Of a stretch of 5,299 nucleotides of DNA, positions 1 to 5,185 are shown piece after piece; the first letter of the stretch is position 1, and every line of letters begins with the position of its first letter. This DNA comes from Bacillota bacterium. GTDB lineage: Bacteria > Bacillota > Bacilli > Alicyclobacillales > SLC66. A program made the translations under genes and the position numbers. Location: the NCBI GenBank assembly GCA_021821225.1, contig JAKACR010000215.1:1-5299 (forward strand), given 5' to 3'. Under the pieces are notes generated by a model. That model saw only the letters and a list, made by a program, of their open reading frames with translations, was not told the origin of the DNA and did not search any database.

Positions 1-336
1 GATCTCATCGATGAACAGCACATCGCCCGCTTCCAGATTGGTCAGAATCGCCGCGAGGTCTCCCGCGCGTTCGATTGCGGGGCCGCTTGTCACACGGATG
101 TTGACGCCAAGCTCATTGGCGATGATATGCGCCAGAGATGTCTTGCCGAGTCCAGGCGGTCCGTAGAACAGGACGTGATCCAGCGCTTCCTTTCGCAACC
201 GGGCCGCGTCGATGAAAACCCGCAAATTCTCCTTCACGTCCTGCTGCCCGACAAACTCTTCCAGCAAACGCGGGCGCAAGGTGTCCTCCCTGTCGTCCTC
301 CTGGCGATACGCGGCATCCACGATCCGTTCCGACAT
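1..336 (-). CDS. ruvB: Holliday junction branch migration ATPase RuvB, N-terminal part (cut by window edge)
   Basis: RuvB is the hexameric AAA+ motor that, with RuvA, drives branch migration of Holliday junctions in the cytoplasm. Only the first 112 residues are present; the family is usually about 330-350 residues, so two thirds lie beyond the left edge. The N-terminal region (about residues 20-50) carries the typical [13 protein letters not shown] stretch. Walker A is GPPGLGKT at residues 59-66, the RuvB-typical [16 protein letters not shown] follows at 83-98, and Walker B is LFIDEI at 107-112. The ATG at 336 is chosen because a strong GGAGGTG ribosome binding site (341-347) sits just upstream and the protein begins with the usual MSERIV-type start. 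It is the last gene of the yebC-ruvC-ruvA-ruvB run, 68 nt after ruvA. That gap is the longest in the cluster and may hold a secondary promoter. Identity is certain; completeness cannot be judged. Confidence 0.97.
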   Translation of the reverse strand, partial: MSERIVDAAYRQEDDREDTLRPRLLEEFVGQQDVKENLRVFIDAARLRKEALDHVLFYGPPGLGKTSLAHIIANELGVNIRVTSGPAIERAGDLAAILTNLEAGDVLFIDEI

Positions 337-340
337 CGGG

Positions 341-348
341 CACCTCCG
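341..348 (-). promoter_or_regulatory. Ribosome binding site of ruvB
   Basis: On the minus strand this reads CGGAGGTG, close to a full anti-16S match, ending 4 nt before the ATG at 336. It fixes the ruvB start. Confidence 0.8.
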
Positions 349-392
349 TATCTCGTGCTTGTACACGTGAATTGTCATGAATGATGTTGTCG

Positions 393-400
393 ACTATATA
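393..400 (-). promoter_or_regulatory. Possible -10 element of a ruvB-proximal promoter
   Basis: Just after the ruvA stop the minus strand reads TGGGTATATAGTC, an AT-rich patch in otherwise very GC-rich DNA. TATATA (395-400) or TATAGT (393-398) could act as a -10 box. The best -35 candidate is a poor TTGCGC about 19 nt upstream, inside the end of ruvA. Initiation here would give a leader of about 50 nt before ruvB. This rests on eye inspection only. Confidence 0.22.
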
Positions 401-404
401 CCCA

Positions 405-1022
405 TCAGCGCGCCAATCCGCGCAACGCCCGGCGCACGACCTCGGCCGTCGGCAGCGCCTCCTCGGCGGCAAAGGCCGCCAGGGCCTGGACTGCTTCGCG
501 CTCCTGAAACCCGAGGGCGAGCAGCGCCGCGTGCGCTTCCTCCAGGTGCGGCGGCACATCCGGCGCGCGCTGCTCTGCGGCTTTTGGCTCCGGCCCATGC
601 CCCCCAAGCAACGCCACGGCCAAGTCGTCGATCCGATCCCGCAGTTCAAGCGCGAGACGGCGCGCGGTTTTGGCGCCGATTCCCGGCACTGTCGTCAGCA
701 CGCCGACATCCTCTGACTGAATGGCGCGGACGATCTGTTCCGCCGACAGGCTGCCCAGCATCTGCAAGGCGAGTTTTGGCCCAACGCCCGTCGCGCTTTG
801 CAGACGCACAAACAGCCGGCGCTCCTCATCGGCCGCAAATCCATACAGCAGGATCGCATCCTCGCGCACGTGCTGATGAGTGAAAAGACGCAGCGCATGG
901 CCGCGCTCAGTCGCAAGCCGCACGGATTCCGCTGTGAACACGCGATACCCCACACCGCCCACATCCAGCACAAGCGCGTCATCCTCAACCTGTGCGACTG
1001 TACCCGACAAAAAGGCGATCAT
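405..1022 (-). CDS. ruvA: Holliday junction branch migration protein RuvA
   Basis: RuvA binds the four-way junction as a tetramer and loads RuvB. The 205-residue length matches the family (about 190-205). Domain I (OB fold) spans about residues 1-63, with the conserved GGVGYRV at 22-28 and the acidic pin REDA..LYGF (Glu54, Asp55) that holds the crossover open. Domain II has two helix-hairpin-helix motifs, TGVGPKLAL at 78-86 and VPGIGAKTARRLALEL at 112-127. A flexible linker rich in Ala, Pro and Glu (about 132-158) leads to domain III (about 159-205), which contacts RuvB. The ATG at 1022, giving MIAFLSG, is preferred over an in-frame TTG at 1040. MIAFLSG is the usual family N-terminus, and GGAGGAA at 1032-1038 lies 9 nt upstream, whereas the TTG would overlap that site. 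It starts 36 nt after the ruvC stop and is surely co-transcribed with it. Confidence 0.97.
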   Translation of the reverse strand: MIAFLSGTVAQVEDDALVLDVGGVGYRVFTAESVRLATERGHALRLFTHQHVREDAILLYGFAADEERRLFVRLQSATGVGPKLALQMLGSLSAEQIVRAIQSEDVGVLTTVPGIGAKTARRLALELRDRIDDLAVALLGGHGPEPKAAEQRAPDVPPHLEEAHAALLALGFQEREAVQALAAFAAEEALPTAEVVRRALRGLAR

Positions 1023-1031
1023 CCAGACCCG

Positions 1032-1038
1032 TTCCTCC
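1032..1038 (-). promoter_or_regulatory. Ribosome binding site of ruvA
   Basis: The minus strand reads GGAGGAA, 9 nt before the ATG at 1022. It decides against the in-frame TTG at 1040, which overlaps it. Confidence 0.75.
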
Positions 1039-1058
1039 AACCCGTCCGCATTCCCGAT

Positions 1059-1592
1059 TCAGCACATGCGGCTGTTCCCCGGCGCACGGTGCGCCTGCGC
1101 CAAATCCGCGATGCGCTGCCGCTGCAACCCGAGATAAGCGTGCGCCAAGGCCACGGCCAGCGCGTCGGCAGCGTCATCCGGCTTCGGCCGGACGGACAGG
1201 CCCAGCAGGACCCGCACCATCTCCTGCACCTGCTGTTTGTCCGCCCGCCCGTACCCGGCAACCGCCTGTTTGACCTGCATCGGCGTGTAGTCAAACTGCG
1301 GAACGCCGGCGATCTGCGCGGCGAGCACAACTACGCCGCGCGCTTCGGACGCCACCAGGGCCGTCGTGACATTACGGCTGAAAAACAGTTGCTCTATCCC
1401 CATCGCGTCCGGCCGCCGCTCGCGAATGACGCCGCTGACGCCCTCGTAAATCCGCTGCAGCCGGGGACCCGTCGACATGTGCGGTTCCGTCTCGATACAA
1501 CCGTATTCGACAACGGTGTGTCGATTCCCTTTTACGTCAATCACACCGAATCCAAGTCTTCCGAATCCGGGGTCAATCCCCAATATCCGCAC
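1059..1592 (-). CDS. ruvC: Crossover junction endodeoxyribonuclease RuvC (Holliday junction resolvase)
   Basis: RuvC is a dimeric, Mg2+-dependent RNase H-fold nuclease that cuts Holliday junctions symmetrically while bound to RuvAB. The 177-residue product starts with the hallmark RILGIDPG. All four acidic catalytic residues are present: Asp7 (GIDPG), Glu67 (GIEQLFF), and Asp140 and Asp143 in PDDAADALAVALAH. The GYGRADKQQV stretch (113-122) is also typical of the family. The C-terminal tail after about residue 160 is slightly longer than in many homologues and unremarkable. The start is a GTG at 1592. It is placed by the family N-terminus and by an AGAGGGG ribosome binding site 8 nt upstream; a second in-frame GTG three codons earlier is less well spaced, and extension further upstream would run into yebC. 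It lies 28 nt after yebC. Having RuvC next to RuvAB differs from the model bacillus B. subtilis, which uses RecU. Confidence 0.96.
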   Translation of the reverse strand: MRILGIDPGFGRLGFGVIDVKGNRHTVVEYGCIETEPHMSTGPRLQRIYEGVSGVIRERRPDAMGIEQLFFSRNVTTALVASEARGVVVLAAQIAGVPQFDYTPMQVKQAVAGYGRADKQQVQEMVRVLLGLSVRPKPDDAADALAVALAHAYLGLQRQRIADLAQAHRAPGNSRMC

Positions 1593-1600
1593 CCGGCGCA

Positions 1601-1607
1601 CCCCTCT
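1601..1607 (-). promoter_or_regulatory. Ribosome binding site of ruvC
   Basis: The minus strand reads AGAGGGG, 8 nt before the GTG at 1592. It is weaker than the sites of ruvA, ruvB and yebC and, together with the GTG start, suggests lower translation of the nuclease than of the motor subunits. Confidence 0.6.
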
Positions 1608-1620
1608 TTTCCACAAGCAA

Positions 1621-2352
1621 TCACTCGGCAAACTCGGCGTTCGTGTAGACGCTCTGCACATCGTCGTGCTCTTCGAGCAACGAAAGCAAAGTGGACGCCC
1701 GTTCCTCCTCGTCCCCGGACACCTGGACCATCACGGACGGAACGTACGTCACACGGCCGCCGGAAAATTCCACCCCGGCGGCGCGCAACCCGCCTTCCAG
1801 TTCGCCGATGGCATCCGGTCCCGTGTAGAACTGGAGCTCCTCGTCCGTCTCCTCGACATCGTCCGCTCCCGCCTCAAGCGCGGTCATCGTCAGATCGTCT
1901 GCAGACAGCGGCAACCCTTTTTTCGGCACACTCACCATACCCTTGCGAGCGAACATCCATGCCACGCAGCCGGTTTCGCCAAGATTCCCTCCGTGCTTCG
2001 CAAACAGGTGGCGGATTTCCGCGGCCGTCCTGTTGCGATTGTCGGACGACAATTCAAGCATGACGGCAAATCCGCCCGGTCCGTATCCTTCATAGATAAA
2101 TTCCTCATACACGACGCCCGCCACACTGCCCATCGCCTTGTCGATCGTGCGCTGCAGCGTGTCATTCGGGACACTCCCGGCGCGCGCCTTGTCAAGAGCG
2201 ATCCTGAGCGCGTAATTGACATCCGGATTGGCGCCGCCTCGCTTTGCCGCCACGTACACTTCGCGGCAAAGCCTGGTGAACACCTGCCCGCGGGACGCAT
2301 CCTGTCTTCCTTTGCGATGGGCGATGTTCTTCCATTTTGAATGTCCTGCCAT
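1621..2352 (-). CDS. yebC: YebC/PmpR/TACO1-family protein
   Basis: This 243-residue protein is a full-length member of the YebC/TACO1 family (usual length about 240-250). It opens with the signature MAGHSKWKNIAHRKGRQD (1-18). The other family blocks follow: GGANPDVNYALRIALDKA, the acidic EEFIYEGYGPGG stretch, NRNRTAAEIRHLFAKHGG, and GCVAWMFARKG. Family members were long annotated as transcriptional regulators (PmpR). More recent work on YebC and mitochondrial TACO1 points to a role on the ribosome at difficult sequences such as proline runs. The sequence alone cannot separate these roles. The ATG at 2352 is fixed by CAGGAGGA at 2359-2366. It lies 61 nt after nadE and 28 nt before ruvC; yebC directly ahead of ruvC is a very common bacterial arrangement. 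Identity is firm and function is only broadly known. Confidence 0.97.
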   Translation of the reverse strand: MAGHSKWKNIAHRKGRQDASRGQVFTRLCREVYVAAKRGGANPDVNYALRIALDKARAGSVPNDTLQRTIDKAMGSVAGVVYEEFIYEGYGPGGFAVMLELSSDNRNRTAAEIRHLFAKHGGNLGETGCVAWMFARKGMVSVPKKGLPLSADDLTMTALEAGADDVEETDEELQFYTGPDAIGELEGGLRAAGVEFSGGRVTYVPSVMVQVSGDEEERASTLLSLLEEHDDVQSVYTNAEFAE

Positions 2353-2358
2353 GTCGAT

Positions 2359-2366
2359 TCCTCCTG
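2359..2366 (-). promoter_or_regulatory. Ribosome binding site of yebC
   Basis: The minus strand reads CAGGAGGA, 6 nt before the ATG at 2352, a near-consensus site that fixes the start. Confidence 0.8.
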
Positions 2367-2413
2367 CTCGTCCATCGTCTTCTGTCGGTCGCCGTCACAC
2401 ATCCCGGCCGCCG

Positions 2414-3256
2414 TCACATACCCCAGTCGCGCGGATAGCGAAAATCAATCCCGATGGTGCGGCTGGACAGCTTGGCGATGACGGGCATACGCCGCTTATA
2501 GTGATTCTGGCGCACCCGGCGCACCACGAGTTGCACCACGTCCGACGCAAATCCGCGCTCAACCACGCGCACGGGCGGCAGGCGCTCGTCGACCAGCAGA
2601 TGCAGGATGGCGTCCGCCTCTTCATAGGTAAAGCCGAGTTCCGTCTCGTCCGTCTGGTCCTGCCACAGGTCGGCCGACGGAGGTTTCTCGCGGATGCCAA
2701 GGGGGACGCCAATCAGTTCCGCCACCGCGCGCACCTGCGTCTTGTACAGGTCGCCGATGGGGTTGAGCGCCGACGCGAGATCTCCGAACTGCGTGCCGTA
2801 ACCGAGCAGCAACTCTGTCTTGTTGCTCGTGCCAAGGGGCAGCGCACGAAAGACGACCGAATGGTCATACAGGATGGACATCCGTTCACGCGCCATCTTG
2901 TTGCCGCGCCGCAACGCCGAAGTCTCTCCCACCTGATCAAAATACGCCTCGATCTGCGGGGTGATGTCCACGACCAATTCCGGCAGTCCGAGATCGACCA
3001 GCACCTTGCGTGCATCGGCGATGCTCGCCGGATTGCTCTCCCGGTACGGCATGATCACGGGATGGACGCGCTCCCGCCCCAGAGCGCCGACAGCCAGATA
3101 CGCCACAACCGCGCTGTCGATCCCTCCGGACAGTCCGAACACGACATCCTGATACCCGGTTTTCTGCACTTCCTCGCGCAAGAAGTCGTGCAGGACGGGA
3201 ACAGCCCGTCCCACATCCGCGGTCAGTTTGCCCCCGATGCGCTCTGCTTCCCGCAT
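2414..3256 (-). CDS. nadE: NAD+ synthetase NadE, short form without a fused glutaminase domain
   Basis: NadE makes NAD+ from deamido-NAD (nicotinate adenine dinucleotide), ATP and ammonia, the last step of the pathway. The 280-residue product is only the synthetase domain. It has the PP-loop ATP-binding motif SGGIDS at residues 43-48, a GN.MARERMSILYDHS block near 118-133, the signature GTSNKTELLLGYGT at 142-155, and KPPSADLW..QTDE beginning at 191. The last block resembles the short, ammonia-type enzymes more than the fused glutamine-dependent ones. The ATG at 3256 is chosen because GGAGGTGA lies 5 nt upstream; a GTG at 3265 is in frame but sits inside that ribosome binding site. The gene follows the nitrilase-type gene by 5 nt, and the nitrilase stop codon is part of the nadE ribosome binding site, implying translational coupling. 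The neighbour probably supplies ammonia from glutamine. The PP-loop and signature residues are intact, so the enzyme should be active. Confidence 0.95.
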   Translation of the reverse strand: MREAERIGGKLTADVGRAVPVLHDFLREEVQKTGYQDVVFGLSGGIDSAVVAYLAVGALGRERVHPVIMPYRESNPASIADARKVLVDLGLPELVVDITPQIEAYFDQVGETSALRRGNKMARERMSILYDHSVVFRALPLGTSNKTELLLGYGTQFGDLASALNPIGDLYKTQVRAVAELIGVPLGIREKPPSADLWQDQTDETELGFTYEEADAILHLLVDERLPPVRVVERGFASDVVQLVVRRVRQNHYKRRMPVIAKLSSRTIGIDFRYPRDWGM

Positions 3257-3261
3257 GCCGC

Positions 3262-3269
3262 TCACCTCC
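3262..3269 (-). promoter_or_regulatory. nadE ribosome binding site containing the stop codon of the upstream gene
   Basis: The minus strand reads GGAGGTGA. The final TGA (3264-3262) is the stop of the nitrilase-type gene, and the nadE ATG at 3256 follows 5 nt later. Ribosomes ending on the first gene would sit on the initiation site of the second. Confidence 0.8.
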
Positions 3270-4113
3270 GTTCCGCCAACCGCGCCAGCGTGCGCAGCGT
3301 CAGATGCACATCTTCATCACGCAGCAGCGGTGTGCGGTAACGCTCGCGGCGCACCGCTTCCAGATCGATGTCCACCATCCCCAGCGCGCGCTCGTGCGTT
3401 TCCGTCCGGCTGACGATCTCGCCGTCTGGCGCGACGGCAAACGAATGGCCGAAGAAAAACAACCCGTCCTCGAATCCGACGCGATTGACAAAGATGATGT
3501 AACAGGAGAACAGTTGGGCGTACGTGCGCAGCATGCGTTCCCAAAACGCCTGCGCCCCGGAGTTCGGATCGCCGCCCAGGGCCCTGCCCGGTCCCGCCGC
3601 GGGGATGAACAGGATGTCCGCCCCGGAGAGCGCAAGCAGATACGGAACGGACACGTGCCAGGCGTCCTCGCAGATCATCATGCCCGCCCGCGCGCCGCCT
3701 TTCATGGCGAATGAGTCGAGTTCTCCGCCGCGCGCCACGTGCCGTCCCTCCTCAAACAGCCCGTAGGTCGGAAGGTAGAGCTTGCGGTGCACATGCGCGA
3801 TCCGGCCGTCCGCCGCATAGACGGCCGCCACATAGAAGCGGTGGTCGGGTCCTTCCTCGATGAAGCTGAACAGGATGTCGATCTCTGCGCTTGCCTGCAA
3901 GAGACGCTCAATCGGCGGATCCGTGAGCCGGCACGCCACTTCGTACGTCAGATCTTTCAGCAGATAGCCGGTCAGCCCGAGTTCCGGAAACGCGATGACA
4001 TCCGCCCCCCGCTCCTTCGCCAGTCCGGCAGCCGCCAGATGCGTCTCCACATTGACCTCAATATCGCCAAGAACAGGCGAGACTTGCCCCAAAGCAACGC
4101 GAATCGATTGCAC
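3262..4113 (-). CDS. Nitrilase-superfamily amidohydrolase, probable glutaminase partner of NadE
   Basis: This 283-residue protein has the complete nitrilase fold and its Glu-Lys-Cys triad: Glu44 in FPELGLTGY, Lys111 in HRKLYLPTYG, and Cys148 in MMICEDAWH. The N-terminus RVALGQVSPVLGDIEVN is typical of the glutaminase domain of glutamine-dependent NAD+ synthetases, as are KLYLPTYGLFEEGR and ICEDAWH. Those enzymes normally carry this domain fused ahead of NadE. Here it is a separate gene ending 5 nt before nadE, so the likely job is to hydrolyse glutamine and pass ammonia to NadE. Substrate is inferred from sequence resemblance and context; another amide or nitrile is possible. The frame stays open upstream to about 4335, but that would overlap the kinase gene. 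The GTG at 4113 fits the family N-terminus and has GAAGG 5 nt upstream, with a GGGGAG further off. Another GTG at 4146 lacks a ribosome binding site. No signal peptide is seen, so it is cytoplasmic. Confidence 0.88.
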   Translation of the reverse strand: MQSIRVALGQVSPVLGDIEVNVETHLAAAGLAKERGADVIAFPELGLTGYLLKDLTYEVACRLTDPPIERLLQASAEIDILFSFIEEGPDHRFYVAAVYAADGRIAHVHRKLYLPTYGLFEEGRHVARGGELDSFAMKGGARAGMMICEDAWHVSVPYLLALSGADILFIPAAGPGRALGGDPNSGAQAFWERMLRTYAQLFSCYIIFVNRVGFEDGLFFFGHSFAVAPDGEIVSRTETHERALGMVDIDLEAVRRERYRTPLLRDEDVHLTLRTLARLAERR

Positions 4114-4118
4114 GAACG

Positions 4119-4130
4119 CCTTCGCTCCCC
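4119..4130 (-). promoter_or_regulatory. Weak ribosome binding region of the nitrilase-type gene
   Basis: The minus strand reads GGGGAGCGAAGG. GAAGG ends 5 nt before the GTG at 4113, and GGGGAG ends 11 nt before it. Neither is strong, so the start is chosen mainly from the family N-terminus. Confidence 0.4.
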
Positions 4131-4168
4131 GAACCCTATCAGACACGTGCCATACACAGGTTGAATCC

Positions 4169-4177
4169 AGTATATCA
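4169..4177 (-). promoter_or_regulatory. Possible extended -10 promoter for the nitrilase-nadE-yebC-ruvCAB unit
   Basis: The minus strand reads TGATATACT: a TG, one spacer base, then TATACT (4174-4169), which matches the extended -10 pattern TGnTATAAT with one mismatch. Its first three bases are the TGA stop of the kinase gene. No good -35 hexamer is found 16-18 nt upstream, which extended -10 promoters tolerate. Initiation would fall near 4162, giving a leader of about 50 nt before the GTG at 4113. This is by eye only. Confidence 0.35.
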
Positions 4178-5137
4178 CGCGCGCCCAAAGACGCGCTTTG
4201 CCTCAATGGCGGCCGCGTAGCGAACCCGCGTCGCGGCCCGCCTGCCGGCGCGCGCGGATACCGCCTTCGCACTGTCCCCCACCTCGCGCAACAGTTGCGC
4301 GGGATAGCTGCGCAGTGCCGACAGCGCCGCGACATGCGCGCCGCTCAGGTCCGCGATGCGCGTGTAGTCCTCGATCATCTCGCCAATGATGCGTTCCTCG
4401 CCCGGCGCGCTGTAGGTCATGTGCCCGTACAACTGAAACAGGTCGTACAATGGGGAATCGCAGCCCGCGAGATCAAAGTCGATCAGGCTGGCGGGAGAAC
4501 CGGCGGCGACCAGAATATTGTGCGGTGCCAGATCGCGATGGCAGACGATGCCCCTGCCGCGATCCTGCGCCGTCAGCCGGCTGATCGCGTCCGCGGGTAG
4601 TTCGCGCAAGGCGCGGGCAGCCGTCTCACGCCAGCGCAGCCATTCGTCGCGCGTGAGTCCGGGCACACGGTCGCCTTTCGCCGCCCGGTTGGCCTCATCC
4701 AGCCGGTACGCCAGCTTCTGCAGCAGGGTGGGCGGATGCCGCAGGGCAAACGGGATGGGAACGCGCGCCGCGTGCAGGCGCGCCACCGCCTGAACCGCAA
4801 CTTTACGCTCACCCGCCGCGCGAAAATCCGCCTGACGGCCCCTGATCCACGGTTCGACTGTCACCAGCGCCCCGCCGACAGGCTGCGCGAGACGACCGTC
4901 GACCGTCTCGCGCGGCGCAGGGCATACGCCCCGCGCCGCAAGCGCCCGCTTCAGTTCACCGACTGCCAGCAGGTGCTCCGCCAACAATCCGGCATCCGAC
5001 GCATACCGCTTGCACATGAACCGCCCCTGTGTCGTCAGCAGCCCGACGACACTGCGCAACGGCAGCACCGCGCGAATCTCAAGCCGGTACGCCCGGCCGA
5101 CGAGCGCGACGGCCTCCGGCGTCATCCACTTTTCCAT
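4175..5137 (-). CDS. Kinase-fold protein of the aminoglycoside phosphotransferase / spore coat CotS type
   Basis: The 320-residue product has a protein-kinase-like (APH/choline kinase) fold. Visible landmarks are an N-lobe lysine, Lys43 in FMCKRY, the expected ATP-binding position, and an EPWIRG stretch near 95-100 at the lobe hinge. The catalytic loop is CHRDLAPHNIL, with His200, Asp202 and Asn207. The metal-binding LIDFD follows (Asp220), then GCDSPLYDL. No glycine-rich loop is obvious, as is common in CotS/YsxE-like proteins. In spore formers such proteins are often coat or cortex-associated; some relatives instead phosphorylate small molecules, and the substrate here is unknown. The catalytic loop has HRD, as in eukaryotic-type kinases, where many APH proteins have HGD. 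All key residues are present, so activity is plausible. The ATG at 5137 has AGGTGA 6 nt upstream; a second ATG four codons in lacks this. The start overlaps the stop of a 12-codon ORF as TGATG, and the stop overlaps a possible promoter for the next gene. Resistance to aminoglycosides is not indicated. Confidence 0.78.
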   Translation of the reverse strand: MEKWMTPEAVALVGRAYRLEIRAVLPLRSVVGLLTTQGRFMCKRYASDAGLLAEHLLAVGELKRALAARGVCPAPRETVDGRLAQPVGGALVTVEPWIRGRQADFRAAGERKVAVQAVARLHAARVPIPFALRHPPTLLQKLAYRLDEANRAAKGDRVPGLTRDEWLRWRETAARALRELPADAISRLTAQDRGRGIVCHRDLAPHNILVAAGSPASLIDFDLAGCDSPLYDLFQLYGHMTYSAPGEERIIGEMIEDYTRIADLSGAHVAALSALRSYPAQLLREVGDSAKAVSARAGRRAATRVRYAAAIEAKRVFGRA

Positions 5138-5175
5138 CAGCGCTCACCTGCACTGTGCACGGTTTGGACGCGCAT
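5137..5175 (-). CDS. Possible 12-codon leader ORF overlapping the kinase start
   Basis: Between the upstream gene and the kinase, an ATG at 5175 opens a 12-residue ORF, MRVQTVHSAGER. It ends with a TGA that shares its A with the kinase ATG (TGATG). A weak GAGGGGG (5181-5187) lies 5 nt ahead of the ATG. The arrangement would allow coupling or reinitiation into the kinase gene. A peptide this short has no recognisable function, and chance is a real alternative because the frame is open upstream to about 5238 without another start. Confidence 0.22.
   Translation of the reverse strand: MRVQTVHSAGER
5144..5149 (-). promoter_or_regulatory. Ribosome binding site of the kinase-fold gene
   Basis: The minus strand reads AGGTGA, 6 nt before the ATG at 5137. 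It lies inside the possible 12-codon leader ORF and decides the start. Confidence 0.6.
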
Positions 5176-5185
5176 CGGCGCCCCC

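Noticed and set aside
362..371. CACGTG palindrome as a shared operator (also near 3652 and 4144)
   Set aside because: CACGTG and close variants recur inside coding sequence as well as in spacers and share no longer flanking match, so they look like chance in GC-rich DNA.
798..2063. Plus-strand ORF of 421 codons
   Set aside because: It lies antisense to ruvC, ruvA and yebC, all firmly identified. The translation is rich in Arg, Pro, His and Ser with no domain, typical of a stop-poor antisense frame in GC-rich DNA.
1932..2417. Minus-strand ORF beginning in the nadE-yebC spacer
   Set aside because: It overlaps the first half of yebC in another frame, has no domain, and yebC itself is certain.
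2216..3340. Plus-strand ORF of 374 codons
   Set aside because: It is antisense to nadE and the start of yebC, with no recognisable motif and no convincing ribosome binding site. It is a shadow frame.
4179..4197. GCGCG...CGCGC inverted repeat at the end of the kinase gene as an intrinsic terminator
   Set aside because: The arms are 5 bases with an 8-base loop, the repeat lies inside coding sequence, and no T-run follows. Such pairs are expected by chance at this GC content.
4114..4335. Longer N-terminus for the nitrilase-type protein (frame open to 4335)
   Set aside because: It would overlap the end of the kinase gene by about 160 nt, adds an Arg-rich, domain-free segment, and would start upstream of the likely promoter. 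The GTG at 4113 gives the normal family N-terminus.
4175..5137. Aminoglycoside resistance gene
   Set aside because: The fold is shared with APH enzymes, but the protein resembles chromosomal CotS/YsxE-like proteins and the surroundings are housekeeping genes without mobile elements.
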